Positions 10,032 to 19,918 of a DNA stretch of 64,000 nucleotides are shown piece by piece. Origin of the DNA: Streptomyces rubrogriseus (GTDB lineage: Bacteria; Actinomycetota; Actinomycetes; Streptomycetales; Streptomycetaceae); assembly GCF_027947575.1 (NCBI RefSeq), contig NZ_CP116256.1:4836001-4900000 (forward strand). Reading direction: 5' to 3'. The notes under the pieces were generated by a model. That model made no database searches. It was not told the DNA's origin and worked only from the letters and a program-made list of their open reading frames with translations. Positions within the stretch are counted from its first letter, which is position 1. Every line of letters starts with the position of its first letter. Both the position numbers and the translations under genes were made by a program.

Positions 10032-11939
10032 TTACAGCGTGCGCTCCAGGCGGTCCGCCATCAGCTGCACGAACCGGGCGGGCTCCTTGGGCCGGCCGCC
10101 CTCGGCGAGCACCGCGAGGGCGTGCAGCAGATCGGCGGTCTCGGTCAGCTCCGCGCGGTCCTGCCGGTCGGTCCAGGCCCGGTTCAGGGACTTCACCAGC
10201 TGGTGCTCCGGGTTGAGCTCCAGGATCCGCTTGGCGCCGGGCACCTCCTGGCCCATCGCCCGGTACATGTTCTCCAGGGCGGGCGTCAGCTCACCCGCGT
10301 CGGAGACGACGCACGCCGGGGAGACGGTGAGGCGGGAGGAGAGCCGCACCTCCTTGACCTCCTCGCCCAGGTGCTCGGTCATCCAGCCGAGCAGCCCGGC
10401 GTACTCCTCGCCCTGCTTCTCCTTCTCGGCCTCGCTCTTGTCCTCGTCGGTGCCGGAGAGGTCGATCTCCCCCTTGGCCACCGAGCGCAGCGTCTTGCCC
10501 TCGTACTCCCCCACCGCGTCGACCCAGACCTCGTCGACGGCGTCGGTGAGCAGGAGGACCTCGACGCCCTTGGCCCGGAACGCCTCCATGTGCGGGGAGT
10601 TCTCGATGGCCTGCCGGGACTCGCCCGTCATGTAGTAGATGTCGTCCTGCCCGTCCTTCATCCGCTCCACGTAGTCCTTGAGCGCCGTGGGCTCCTCGGC
10701 GTCGTGGGTGGAGGCGAACGAGCAGGCGGCGAGGATCGCGTCCCGGTTGTCGGAGTCGGTCACCAGGCCTTCCTTGAGTACCGCGCCGAACTCCCGCCAG
10801 AACGTGGCGTAGCGGTCCGGCGCCGACGTCCTGAGGTCCTTGACCGTCGAGAGGACCTTCTTCGTCAGCCGGCGCTGGATCATCCGGATGTGGCGGTCCT
10901 GCTGGAGGATCTCGCGGGAGACGTTGAGCGAGAGGTCCTGCGCGTCGACGACGCCCTTGACGAAGCGGAGGTAGGGCGGCAGCAGCTCCTCGCAGTCGTC
11001 CATGATGAAGACGCGCTTCACGTACAGCTGGACGCCGCGCTGGTAGCCCTGGGTGAACAGGTCGTGCGGGGCGTGCGAGGGCACGAAGAGCAGGGCCTGG
11101 TACTCGAAGGTGCCCTCCGCCTGGAGCCGGATCGTCTCCAGCGGGTCGCGCCAGTCGTGGGCGATGTGCTTGTACAGCTCGTGGTACTCGTCGTCGGACA
11201 CCTCGTCGCGCGGGCGCGCCCAGAGGGCCTTCATCGAGTTGAGCGTCTCCGCCTCGCGGGCCTCGGCGCCGTCTCCGTCGCCGCCCGGCTCGGGCAGCAG
11301 GCGGACCGGCCAGGTGATGAAGTCCGAGTACCGCTTGACGATCTCCTTGATCTTCCACGCGGAGGTGTAGTCGTGCAGCTGGTTCTCGGCGTCGGCGGGC
11401 TTGAGGTGCAGCGTGACCGCGGTGCCCTGCGGGGCTTCGCCGATCCGCTCCAGGGTGTACGTGCCCTCGCCGCGGGAGGTCCACCGGGTGCCCTCGGTCT
11501 CTCCGGCGTGCCGGGTGACCAGGGTGACCTCGTCCGCCACCATGAAGCCCGAGTAGAAGCCGACGCCGAACTGGCCGATGAGACCGTCGGCCCCGGCCGC
11601 GTCCTTGGCCTCCCGCAGCTCCTCCAGGAACTTGGCGGTGCCCGAGTTGGCGATCGTGCCGATCAGCCGGGTGACCTCGTCGTACGACATGCCGATGCCG
11701 TTGTCCCGCACGGTCAGGGTGCGGGCGTCCTTGTCGACCTCCAACTCGATGTGCAGGTCGCTCACGTCGGCGTCGGGCGCGTCGTCGCGCAGGGTGGCCA
11801 GGCGCAGCTTGTCCAGCGCGTCGGAGGCGTTGGAGACGAGCTCGCGCAGGAAGACATCCTTGTTCGAGTAGACGGAGTGAATCATCAGCTGGAGCAGCTG
11901 ACGCGCCTCTACCTGGAACTCAAACGTTTCGGTCGTCAT
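10032..11939 (-). CDS. htpG: HtpG, Hsp90-family molecular chaperone
   Basis: 635-residue cytosolic ATP-dependent chaperone. The N-terminal GHKL ATPase domain shows the expected motifs: [14 protein letters not shown] for nucleotide/Mg binding, DNGIGM, and [13 protein letters not shown]. Middle and C-terminal dimerisation domains follow, and the length matches bacterial Hsp90. The start is ATG 11939, with GAGG twelve bases upstream; a GTG at 11957 (MRYSPA) is in frame but lacks a ribosome binding site. It appears to stand alone. HtpG and the Clp ATPase gene lie within 10 kb, but no shared heat-shock operator is visible. Confidence 0.97.
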
Positions 11940-11993
11940 GGCTGGTGAGTACCTCACAGGTCCACAGAGTCGTCTGCACTGGTGAGGGCAACT

Positions 11994-12563
11994 CTAGAAC
12001 AGCGAGGGCGCGTCCGTCGGCGCCGGCCGGACGACGTCCGCGCCCGTCTCCACCGCCCAGTCCGCCAGCGCCTCGGGCGGGTTCAGCCGCAGGGTCCGCT
12101 CGTCGTTGCCGTCCTCGGACGGCACCTCGACGGTGGCGACGACGCGGTGCCGGTCGGCGCCGGTGCCGAAGACGCCTTCGGCGTCCAGCCGGGCCACGGC
12201 CGTCTCCATGGCGCGCAGGCGCAGCTCGAACTCCGCGTCCGCCTCGTCGTCCGGCAGGTCGAAGAGGTCGCCACGGGCCTCGAAGAGCGGGCGGACCGGT
12301 TCCAGGTGTGCTTCGCCGTAGCAGCAGAACGGGGAGTCCGCGTACGACCACTTGATGTCGAGCGGCGCGCAGCCCTGCCGCTCCGACTCGGCGGCCAGTG
12401 CCTCGGCCGACCAGGCGGACAGCGCGGGCCCGTAGCCCTCCCCGGAGGTCACCAACGTGCAGTAGTAGAACCGGTGGTCGGGGTGCTCGCGGAACAGGTC
12501 GAGCAGGGCGGCGCGGGCCGCCCGGTGGACGGCGTCGGCCAGTTCGGACTCGGTGGGCTGCAC
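11994..12563 (-). CDS. DUF4303-like conserved protein
   Basis: 189 residues. The pattern LxxAVHRAARAALLDLFREHPDHRFYYCTL, followed by a WSYADSPF segment, resembles DUF4303 proteins, which are small cytosolic proteins of unknown function often linked to polymorphic toxin immunity sets. The GTG start at 12563 follows GGAG at seven bases; the long upstream reading frame has no family similarity. No signal peptide or membrane segment. There is no toxin gene nearby, so the role is unknown. Confidence 0.65.
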   Translation of the reverse strand: MQPTESELADAVHRAARAALLDLFREHPDHRFYYCTLVTSGEGYGPALSAWSAEALAAESERQGCAPLDIKWSYADSPFCCYGEAHLEPVRPLFEARGDLFDLPDDEADAEFELRLRAMETAVARLDAEGVFGTGADRHRVVATVEVPSEDGNDERTLRLNPPEALADWAVETGADVVRPAPTDAPSLF

Positions 12564-12622
12564 GGTGGGCTCCGGGGCGGGCGGACGGGAGGTACGAGGC
12601 GGGGGAAGCCTAACGACACCCC

Positions 12623-13606
12623 CTAGCCGTGCAGCGACCGGTACGCCGCGGCCGCTCCCGGGTGCAGCGGCACGCCGCCGGTGCCGATGAGGCTGCGGAC
12701 GTCGAGGAACTGGGCGCCGACGGCGTGGTCCGGCACGAACTCGGGGGCTCGTCGCACCAGGAGGCGGGTGAGGGTGCCGGCGAGGGCGGGGTCCAAGTCG
12801 GGGCGGCACACCAGGAGGTTGGAGACGCCGACGGTCGCGACACCTGCCGAGGCGCGGTACGCGCTCTGCGGCAGGGACACCTCCTCCAGTCCCGAGGCGG
12901 CCATGCCGTCCCGGCCGCCGGCGAGACCGGGCAGCAGACCGGCCAGCGGCAGGAAGCGCAGGCCGGGATCGCGGTCCAGGTCGGAGAGGGTGGGCAGCGG
13001 CACGCCGCCCGCGACCAGCAGTCCGACCACGGAGCCCGCCCGCAGGGCCGCCGCCGCGTCGGCCAGCCGCAGGTGCCGTACCGGGACGTCGGTGCCGGGC
13101 CTCAGACCCGCGGCGCTCAGCAGCCGGGCGCCGAGGTGGGCCGCGCCGGAGCCGACGGCGCCCAGCGAGACGGGGTGTCCGGCCAGGTCGGCCACGCCGT
13201 GCACGGGGGCGTCGGCGCGTACGGCGAACTGGAGGTACGTCTCGTAGACCCGGCCGATCGCCCTCAGGGGCACCGGCCGCGGGAAGAGCCCGGTGCCCTG
13301 GGCGGCGCGGGCCGTGTCGGTGAGGACGAGGCCGAGATCGGCCTCGCCGTCGCGGAGCAGTTCGATGTTGGTGATGCTGCCCGCGGTGGTGCGGACGTGG
13401 CAGCGCAGCCCGGGGTGGGCCGCCTCCACCTGGTCGGCGAGGAGCCGGCCGAAGGCGGCGTAGAAGGCGGTCGGTTCGCCGGTGGCCAGCCGCAGCACAC
13501 CGTCCGGTCCGGAGCGCCCGTGCGCGAGGTCACCGGCGAGTACGCCGCCGAGGGCACCCGCGGCGGCGGTACCGAACGCGGCCCGCAGGACCCCACGCCG
13601 GTTCAC
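12623..13606 (-). CDS. TAXI-family TRAP solute-binding protein, coupled to a two-component system
   Basis: 327 residues. An N-terminal Arg pair and hydrophobic stretch (MNRRGVLRAAFG...) suggest an exported protein, possibly via Tat. The body fits the TAXI binding-protein family: RLATGEPTAFYAAFGR, then a segment on loop residues TTAGSITNIELLRDGEADLGLV. The GTG start overlaps the kinase stop by four bases (GTGA), indicating translational coupling. No TRAP permease gene is adjacent, so this is more likely a ligand-sensing partner for the kinase than a transport component (inference). Confidence 0.82.
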   Translation of the reverse strand: MNRRGVLRAAFGTAAAGALGGVLAGDLAHGRSGPDGVLRLATGEPTAFYAAFGRLLADQVEAAHPGLRCHVRTTAGSITNIELLRDGEADLGLVLTDTARAAQGTGLFPRPVPLRAIGRVYETYLQFAVRADAPVHGVADLAGHPVSLGAVGSGAAHLGARLLSAAGLRPGTDVPVRHLRLADAAAALRAGSVVGLLVAGGVPLPTLSDLDRDPGLRFLPLAGLLPGLAGGRDGMAASGLEEVSLPQSAYRASAGVATVGVSNLLVCRPDLDPALAGTLTRLLVRRAPEFVPDHAVGAQFLDVRSLIGTGGVPLHPGAAAAYRSLHG

Positions 13607-15042
13607 CGGTCCTCTCCCCCGGCGGGCACACCCGGTACGACGGCTCGGGTCCGCAGGCCGCGCGGGTGCGCCGGGGTCAGTTCCAGGCGGCCGCCGCGGC
13701 CCGCCAGGAGTTGCTCGGCGATGGCGAGGCCCAGGCCCGTGCCGGACGTCCCGGCCTGGCGGGCCGAGCGCCAGAACCGGGTGGTGGCCCGGTCGATCTC
13801 CTCCGCCCGCAGCCCGGGGCCGTCGTCGGTGACGGTGACGACCGCGTACGGGCCCTCGGCGGCGCAGCGCAGCCGGACGTGGGCGCCGTCACCCGCGTAC
13901 TTGATCGCGTTGTCCAGCAGGATGTCCGTCACCTGGGCCAGTTCCCGGTCGGTGCAGGCCGCCGGGACCGGCCCGGCCGCCTCGGCGGTGAGGCGGACCG
14001 CGGCGCGGCGCGCGACCGGTTCCCACAGCCGGTGCCGGCCCAGCGTGACCTCGGCGGCGTCGCAGTGTGCGCCCGGGTCGTCGGTGACCGTGAGCTCCCC
14101 GGCCCGGTGCTCGGCGGCGGCGAGGGCCAGGATGTCGTCGAGCAGGGTCTCCAGCCGGTCGAGTTCGGTGTTGACCCCGGCGTAGGTGCGCTCGCCGGTG
14201 GGGCGCAGGTGGGTCCGGAGGGCGTCCACCCGCAGCCGGAGGGCGGCCATGGGGTTGCGCATCTGGTGGGAGGTGTCGGCGACCAGCCTGCGCTGCTGTT
14301 CCAGTGCGGCGGTGACGGTGCGGGCCATGCGGTTGAAGCCGGTGGCGAGCTGGCGCAGCTCGGGCGGTCCGCCGACGGAGGCGGAGCCGCGCTGCCCCGG
14401 CGGGCCGCCGGACACGGTGTGCTCGGGCGGGAGCCCCGCCGCCAGCTCCCCGACCGCGCGGTCGAGCTAGCGCAGCGGGCTGACCACCCACCGGGTCGCC
14501 GCCCGGGCCAGTACCGTGCAGGCGAGGGCGACCAGCGCGGTGCCGGCCAGCACGGCGGCCCAGCGCCGGGCGATGTCCCCGGCGGCCGTGTCCACGTCGG
14601 CGCGCAGCACCACGGCGCCGGAGACCTGGGTGCCGGTGCCCGCCGGCGTCGCGAACATGCGGTGCCCGCGGGACCAGGGACGCAGGGCGGCGCGCGGGTG
14701 CGCGCTCTGGTTGCGCAGGGCCGCGTCGATCAGCCGGGCGACGGAGGGGTCGGCGGCCCGCATGCCGCCGGTCTGCACGACGGGGTGGCCGCGGGTGTCG
14801 GTGACGACGAGGGGTTCGCCGTAGAGCTGGGTGTAGCGCCGGGCCTCGGCGGCGATCGCCGAGGTGTCGCCGTTGCCCGCCGCCCGGTCCATGAGGGACG
14901 CGAAGCGGTCCAGGTCGGAGCTGCGGGCGAGGACCAGCTGCTGGGTGCGGTCGGAGGCGGTGAACAGCAGCAGCGGGACGGCGAAGGCGGCCACCGCCAG
15001 CACGCCGAACAGCAGCAGCACGGTCTGTACCCGGGTGCGCAC
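13603..15042 (-). pseudogene. sensor histidine kinase interrupted by an in-frame TAG
   Basis: One continuous frame encodes an N-terminal transmembrane helix (residues about 8-27), a roughly 125-residue extracytoplasmic sensor, a second helix, a HAMP start (WVVSPLR), then TAG at 14469-14467. The same frame continues as LDRAVGELAAGLPPEH, which is the rest of a HAMP domain. The H box (LVADTSHQMRNPMAALR) and a HATPase_c domain (GTGLGLAIAEQLLAGRGG) follow. A single CAG-to-TAG change would explain it. The C-terminal half could restart at GTG 14415, giving a soluble kinase without its sensor. Either a true nonsense mutation or a sequencing error. It sits nine bases after the regulator gene. Confidence 0.85.
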
Positions 15043-15051
15043 GCGCGGTCC

Positions 15052-15714
15052 TCAGTCGCCGAGTCGGAAGCCGAAGCCCCGGATCGTGGTGAGCAGCTCC
15101 GGGCGGCCCAGCTTGGCCCGCAACTGGGTGAGGTGCACGTCCAGGGAGCGGGACACGGCGTGGTAGGCGTCGCCCCACACCTCGTCGAGCACCTGCTCAC
15201 GGCTGACCGCCGTTCCGGCCCGGCGCGCCAGCACGGCGAGGACGTCGAACTCCTTGGTGGTCAGCTCCACCTCCGCCCCGTCGACGCGGACCTGCCGGGC
15301 GTCCAGCGCGATCTCCACGTCACCGACGCGCACGGTACGGGCGCTGCGCGGCGCCCGGGCGGCGGCCGTGCGCCGGGTGACGGCCTCGATGCGGGCCAGC
15401 AGCTCGGTCAGCCGCACCGGCTTGACGAGGTAGTCGTCGGCGCCGAGCCGCAGCCCCCGCACCACCGAGCGCTCGTCGCCGCGCGCCGTCAGCACCAGCA
15501 CGGACAGGTCGCTGACCGCCCGCAGCCTGCGCAGCACCTCCAGGCCGTCCACGTCGGGCAGGCCGAGGTCGAGGAGGAGCAGGTCCGAGCTGCGGTGGTA
15601 GGTCAGCACGTCCCTGCCGCGGGTGACCCGCCGGGTGATGTGGCCGTGGTCGTACAGGACCTCCACGAGCGCTCCGGCGACGCCGTCGTCGTCCTCGGCC
15701 AGCAGTATCTGCAT
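15052..15714 (-). CDS. OmpR-family response regulator
   Basis: 220 residues: a receiver domain with acidic pocket AEDDD, phosphoacceptor Asp49 (LLLLDLGLPD), a conserved Thr in LTARG and Lys in YLVKP, then a winged-helix DNA-binding domain (TTKEFDVLAVLARRAG ... VSRSLDVHLTQLRAKLG). The ATG at 15714 follows a GGGAGG ribosome binding site; the longer frame upstream is dismissed. First gene of the regulator, kinase, TAXI-protein operon. The spacing implies cotranscription. Confidence 0.95.
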   Translation of the reverse strand: MQILLAEDDDGVAGALVEVLYDHGHITRRVTRGRDVLTYHRSSDLLLLDLGLPDVDGLEVLRRLRAVSDLSVLVLTARGDERSVVRGLRLGADDYLVKPVRLTELLARIEAVTRRTAAARAPRSARTVRVGDVEIALDARQVRVDGAEVELTTKEFDVLAVLARRAGTAVSREQVLDEVWGDAYHAVSRSLDVHLTQLRAKLGRPELLTTIRGFGFRLGD

Positions 15715-15950
15715 CCTGCCGCCTCCCTTCCCGGTCGCAGTGCCCACGTCGGAATGCCTGCGTCCGGATGTCTGCGTCCGAATGTAGACCACGCTCGGCG
15801 GCACGTTACGCCTGGTCCGCAGGGTGGACGGGCGGGGCGGGGCTCTTGTTAAGGGGAGGTTAGTTCTGTGTCCGGTCGGCTCCCGGCCGCCGGGCGGGCG
15901 GGGAGAGGCTGCCGCGGTCGACGACGACCCGATCCCGGAGGACGCAGCCC

Positions 15951-16976
15951 ATGATCATCGACTGTCACGGTCACTACACCACGGCCCCGCCGGCCCTGGC
16001 CGCCTGGCGGGAACGGCAGATCGCCGCCCTGGCCGGCTCGGCGGCGGCACCCTCGCCCGCCGACCTGCGGATCAGCGACGACGAACTGCGCGAGAGCGTC
16101 GAGCCGAACCAGTTGCGGATGATGGACGAGCGCGGCATCGACGTCACCGTCTTCTCACCCCGGGCGTCGTTCATGGCGCACCACGTGGGTGACTTCCGCA
16201 CCTCGGCCGCGTGGGCGGCGCTCTGCAACGAGCTGTGCCACCGCGTCGCCGGTCTCTACCCCGAGCGCTTCGTCCCGGCCGCGATGCTGCCGCAGTCGCC
16301 GGGCGTCGACCCGGCCACCTGCGTCCCGGAGCTGACGCGCTGCGTCGAGGAGTACGGCGCGGTCGCGGTGAACCTCAACCCCGACCCCTCGGGCGGCCAC
16401 TGGACCGCTCCCCCGCTCACCGACCGCTCCTGGTACCCGCTCTACGAGAAGCTGGTCGAGTACGACGTCCCGGCGATGGTCCACGTCAGCACGAGCGTGA
16501 ACCCGGCCTTCCACACCACCGGCGCGCACTACCTCAACGCCGACACCACGGCGTTCATGCAGCTGGTGCAGGGAGACCTGTTCGCGGACTTCCCCACCCT
16601 GCGGCTGGTGCTCCCGCACGGCGGCGGCGCGGTGCCGTACCACTGGGGCCGGTTCCGCGGGCTGGCCATGGCGCTGGGCAAACCGCCGCTGGAGGAGCAC
16701 GTCCTCGGCAACGTCTTCTTCGACACCTGCGTGTACCACCAGCCCGGCATCGACCTGCTGCTCGACGTGGTCCCGGCCCGCAACGTGCTGTTCGCCTCCG
16801 AGATGATCGGCGCGGTGCGGGACGTCGACCCGTGCACGGGCCACCACTTCGACGACACCCGGCGCTATGTCGAGGCGTCCGCCCTGTCCGCGGAGCAGGT
16901 CGCCGCCGTGCGGGAGCACAACGCACGGTCGGTGTACCCGCGCCTGGACGCGCTGCTGAAGCGACAGGGGCGCTGA
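15951..16976 (+). CDS. ligJ: 4-oxalomesaconate hydratase-like amidohydrolase (LigJ)
   Basis: 341-residue metal-dependent TIM barrel. It starts MIIDCHGHYTTAP, where the HxH metal ligands are His6 and His8; the opening matches LigJ of the protocatechuate 4,5-cleavage pathway. A further metal-site His lies in PAMVHVS, and LPHGGGAVPYHWGR supplies another conserved block. LigJ hydrates 4-oxalomesaconate to 4-carboxy-4-hydroxy-2-oxoadipate. The ATG at 15951 follows GGAGGAC. The ligI gene starts one base after its stop. The 236-base gap upstream is divergent with the response regulator and must hold the promoter, though none is clear to me. Confidence 0.82.
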   Translation: MIIDCHGHYTTAPPALAAWRERQIAALAGSAAAPSPADLRISDDELRESVEPNQLRMMDERGIDVTVFSPRASFMAHHVGDFRTSAAWAALCNELCHRVAGLYPERFVPAAMLPQSPGVDPATCVPELTRCVEEYGAVAVNLNPDPSGGHWTAPPLTDRSWYPLYEKLVEYDVPAMVHVSTSVNPAFHTTGAHYLNADTTAFMQLVQGDLFADFPTLRLVLPHGGGAVPYHWGRFRGLAMALGKPPLEEHVLGNVFFDTCVYHQPGIDLLLDVVPARNVLFASEMIGAVRDVDPCTGHHFDDTRRYVEASALSAEQVAAVREHNARSVYPRLDALLKRQGR

Positions 16977-16977
16977 C

Positions 16978-17895
16978 ATGACCACCCTCGCGCCCAAGAC
17001 CCCCGGCTGGCTGGACTGGCACCCGGCCCCGTCCGAGCCCTCCTTCCGGCTGCCGCCCGGCACGGTCGACGCCCACTGCCACGTGTTCGGTCCGCAGGCG
17101 GAGTTCCCGTTCGCCCCGGAGCGCAAGTACACGCCCTGCGACGCGGGCAAGGACCGGCTCTTCGCCCTCCGGGACCATCTCGGCGTGGACCGCCAGGTGA
17201 TCGTGCAGGCCACCTGCCACGGTGCCGACAACAGCGCCATGCTCGACGCGGTGCGGGCGAGCGGCGGGCGGGCGCGCGGCGTGGCGACCGTCCGGCCGGA
17301 CGTCAGTGATGCCGAGCTGCGGGCGCTGGACGCGGCGGGTGTGCGCGGGGTGCGGTTCAACTTCGTGCGCCGGCTGGTCGACGCGTCGCCCAAGGACGCC
17401 CTGCGCACGATCGCACGGCGGATCGCCCCGCTCGGCTGGCACGTCGTCCTCTACTTCGAGAGCGCCGACCTGCCCGAACTGGCGGGCTTCTTCACCTCCT
17501 TGCCCACGCCGCTGGTCGTGGACCACATGGGGCGCCCGGACGTGACGAAGCCGGTGGACGGCCCCGAGTTCTCGCGTTTCCTGCGCTTCACCGACCGGGG
17601 CGAGGTGTGGGTCAAGGTGTCCTGTCCCGAGCGGCTGAGCGTGAGCGGACCCGCCGCGCTGGACGGGGAGCGCGCGCCCTACGCCGACGTCCTGCCCTTC
17701 TCCCGCCGCGTCGTCGAGGAGTTCGGCGACCGCGTGCTGTGGGGCACGGACTGGCCGCATCCCAACCTCACCGACCACATGCCCGACGACGGCCTCCTCG
17801 TCGACCACGTACGGCGGATCGCCGTCACCGAGGAGCAGCAACGCCGGCTGCTGGTCGACAACCCGGCCCGCCTGTACTGGCCCGGCGACCGGTGA
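16978..17895 (+). CDS. ligI: 2-pyrone-4,6-dicarboxylate lactonase (LigI)
   Basis: 305-residue amidohydrolase hydrolysing 2-pyrone-4,6-dicarboxylate to oxalomesaconate-type product. Very characteristic stretches are present: DAHCHVFGPQ (metal ligands His33, His35), FAPERKYTPCDA, VQATCHGADN, VDHMGRPDV and VLWGTDWPHPNLTDHMP, all as I recall them from Sphingobium LigI. It is one base downstream of ligJ, so translation is probably coupled. Together they take PDC into the lower gallate/protocatechuate pathway. The ring-cleavage dioxygenase, PDC-forming dehydrogenase and aldolase are not in this window. Confidence 0.92.
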   Translation: MTTLAPKTPGWLDWHPAPSEPSFRLPPGTVDAHCHVFGPQAEFPFAPERKYTPCDAGKDRLFALRDHLGVDRQVIVQATCHGADNSAMLDAVRASGGRARGVATVRPDVSDAELRALDAAGVRGVRFNFVRRLVDASPKDALRTIARRIAPLGWHVVLYFESADLPELAGFFTSLPTPLVVDHMGRPDVTKPVDGPEFSRFLRFTDRGEVWVKVSCPERLSVSGPAALDGERAPYADVLPFSRRVVEEFGDRVLWGTDWPHPNLTDHMPDDGLLVDHVRRIAVTEEQQRRLLVDNPARLYWPGDR

Positions 17896-17962
17896 GCCGC
17901 TCCCCCTCCCGGCCGTCGCTCCGGCCGTCGCCGTCCCCGATCCCCGCGACAAGGACCCCGTC

Positions 17963-19324
17963 ATGCAGCACGCCAACGCACTGAACCGGCTGGACCGGCT
18001 GCCGGTCTCCCGGTTCCACAAAGTCACCCTGCTCGCCGTGTCGTTCGCCTACTTCTTCGAGTTCGCGGACATCAACACCTTCGCCACCACCGCCCCCAAA
18101 CTGGTCGACCTGTGGGGCCTCTCGGTCGACCAGGTCGCCTACGTCACCTCGCTGTCGTTCGTCGGCATGTTCCTCGGCTCGGTCGTCGCCGGTACCGTGG
18201 CCGACCGCCTGGGCCGCAAGCGGACGCTGCTGCTGACGACGCTGTTCTTCGGCGTCTTCTCGTTCGCGTCGGCGTTCTCCTGGGACCTGGTGTCGCTGAC
18301 CGTCTTCCGGGTGCTGACCTCGGCCGGTCTGGCGGCGATGACCGTGGTCGCGGTCATCTACGTCAACGAGATGTACCCCTCGGCCGTGCGCGGCAAGTAC
18401 CAGGCGTACGCCATCGTCATCGGCATCTGCGGCACCCCGGTCACCAACCTCGTCGCGAGCGGGGTCGTGCCGCTCGCCGACTGGACCTGGCGCCTGGTCT
18501 ACCTGTGGGGCTCGCTCGGCATCCTGCTCGTCCTGTTCACCCGGCACCTCAAGGAGTCCCCGCGGTGGCACGAGAGCCGTGGGGACCACGCGAGCGCGGA
18601 CGCCGTGCTGCGTGAGATCGAGGGATCGGTCGCCGCCGAGCACGGACCGCTGCCCGAGCCGGCGCCCCCGATCCGGGAGGAGTCGGTGGCCAAGGCCCCG
18701 CTGAGGCTGCTGCTCCAGCGCAAGTACCTGCTGCCGACGCTGCTGCTCACCGTCATGTGGGTCACCCAGACCATCGGCTTCTTCGGCTTCTCGAGCTGGG
18801 CACCGACCCTGCTGGCCAAGGAGGGCTTCAGCGTCGAGAAGTCGGTCTTCTACGTGGCGCTGACCACCGTCGGCGCGCCGCTCGGCTCGTATCTGGCCGC
18901 CCTCGTGACCGACCGGTTCGAACGCAAGTGGTGCCTGGCCGCCTTCGGCACGCTGATCGCCGTGTGCGGGCTCCTGTACGGCCTCACGTTCGACCCGGTG
19001 CTCATCATCGTGTTCGGCTTCCTGGTCAACCTCTTCGAGCGCGGTTACACGGCACTCGGCTACGCCTACTCGCCCGAGCTGTTCGACACGCGGGGACGCT
19101 CCCTGGGCACCAGCGTGTCGTACGGGCTCGGCCGGCTGTCCAACGCCGCGGGGCCGCTGATCGTCGCGGCCCTCTACAACGCGCACGGCTACCGGAGCGT
19201 CTTCTACTTCATCGCCGGCACCTGGCTGGTCGGTGCGATCGCGCTGAGTGTCTTCGGACCGCGCACCCGCGCGGCCCGGAACGCCGCCGCACCCCGCAAG
19301 GAGCAGGACCCCGTGGCGGGCTGA
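17963..19324 (+). CDS. MFS transporter, sugar/aromatic acid porter type, of the lig cluster
   Basis: 453 residues with 12 predicted helices. MFS signatures are GTVADRLGRKRTLLL after TM2 and VTDRFERKW after TM8; the cytoplasmic loop contains LKESPRWHESRG, as in metabolite:H+ symporters. ATG 17963 with AAGGA upstream, 67 bases after ligI, same strand: probably cotranscribed. Position suggests uptake of the pathway's aromatic or pyrone dicarboxylate substrate (inference). Confidence 0.85.
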   Translation: MQHANALNRLDRLPVSRFHKVTLLAVSFAYFFEFADINTFATTAPKLVDLWGLSVDQVAYVTSLSFVGMFLGSVVAGTVADRLGRKRTLLLTTLFFGVFSFASAFSWDLVSLTVFRVLTSAGLAAMTVVAVIYVNEMYPSAVRGKYQAYAIVIGICGTPVTNLVASGVVPLADWTWRLVYLWGSLGILLVLFTRHLKESPRWHESRGDHASADAVLREIEGSVAAEHGPLPEPAPPIREESVAKAPLRLLLQRKYLLPTLLLTVMWVTQTIGFFGFSSWAPTLLAKEGFSVEKSVFYVALTTVGAPLGSYLAALVTDRFERKWCLAAFGTLIAVCGLLYGLTFDPVLIIVFGFLVNLFERGYTALGYAYSPELFDTRGRSLGTSVSYGLGRLSNAAGPLIVAALYNAHGYRSVFYFIAGTWLVGAIALSVFGPRTRAARNAAAPRKEQDPVAG

Positions 19325-19331
19325 GGCGGTG

Positions 19332-19829
19332 TCAGACCACCCGAGCGAGCTCGCCGCGCAGCGCGGTCGCCTTGCCCAGGAGGCCGCGCATGACGACGAC
19401 GAGCATGGCGAAGGCGGCGCCGGCACCGACGCAGGCGACCGCGGCGCCGAGTGCGCCCAGCGTCTGCATGCCGTCGTCGGGGGTGGGGATCTCCGCGACG
19501 GCCAGGTGCACGGCGACGCCGAACGCCAGCAGTGTGGCCACGACCGTGGCCCCGATGACGGTGTCGACCCAGCGGAACGCCCGCCGGGAGAAGACGGCGT
19601 CGCGCTCGACCATGCCGAGCAGCATCCACACGGCGGCGAGCGCGACCTGGACGCAGGCGACGCCGAGGATCGCCACCGTCGCGTAGGGCACGGCGAAGGG
19701 TTCGTAGGGCGGGAAGCGGTCGGCCTCGTCGGACGCCGTGGTGGGGATGACGACGATCTGCCCGAAGAGGCCGAGCAGGACCCCGGCGGCGGCAGCGGCG
19801 CGGAGCGCGGCGATGAAGAGACGGTGCAT
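19332..19829 (-). CDS. DUF2975-like small membrane protein
   Basis: 165 residues with four hydrophobic segments. The central portion FRWVDTVIGATVVATLLAFGVAVHL fits the DUF2975 family. That family usually pairs with a small Cro-like HTH regulator; none is found here. Function unknown. It ends seven bases from the convergent MFS stop. Divergent from the lipase gene. Confidence 0.7.
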   Translation of the reverse strand: MHRLFIAALRAAAAAGVLLGLFGQIVVIPTTASDEADRFPPYEPFAVPYATVAILGVACVQVALAAVWMLLGMVERDAVFSRRAFRWVDTVIGATVVATLLAFGVAVHLAVAEIPTPDDGMQTLGALGAAVACVGAGAAFAMLVVVMRGLLGKATALRGELARVV

Positions 19830-19918
19830 GTACCGATCTTCAACGGAATCGGTCGAAAATCAATCGCCTTCGCCGAAAGGCGGCCGCCGCCGCTCCTGCG
19901 AGGAGTTCCGTCAGCAGC

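Noticed and set aside
8619..11948. 1109-residue plus-strand open frame opposite the YeeE and HtpG genes
   Set aside because: Covers two well-supported minus-strand genes in full and has no recognisable domain.
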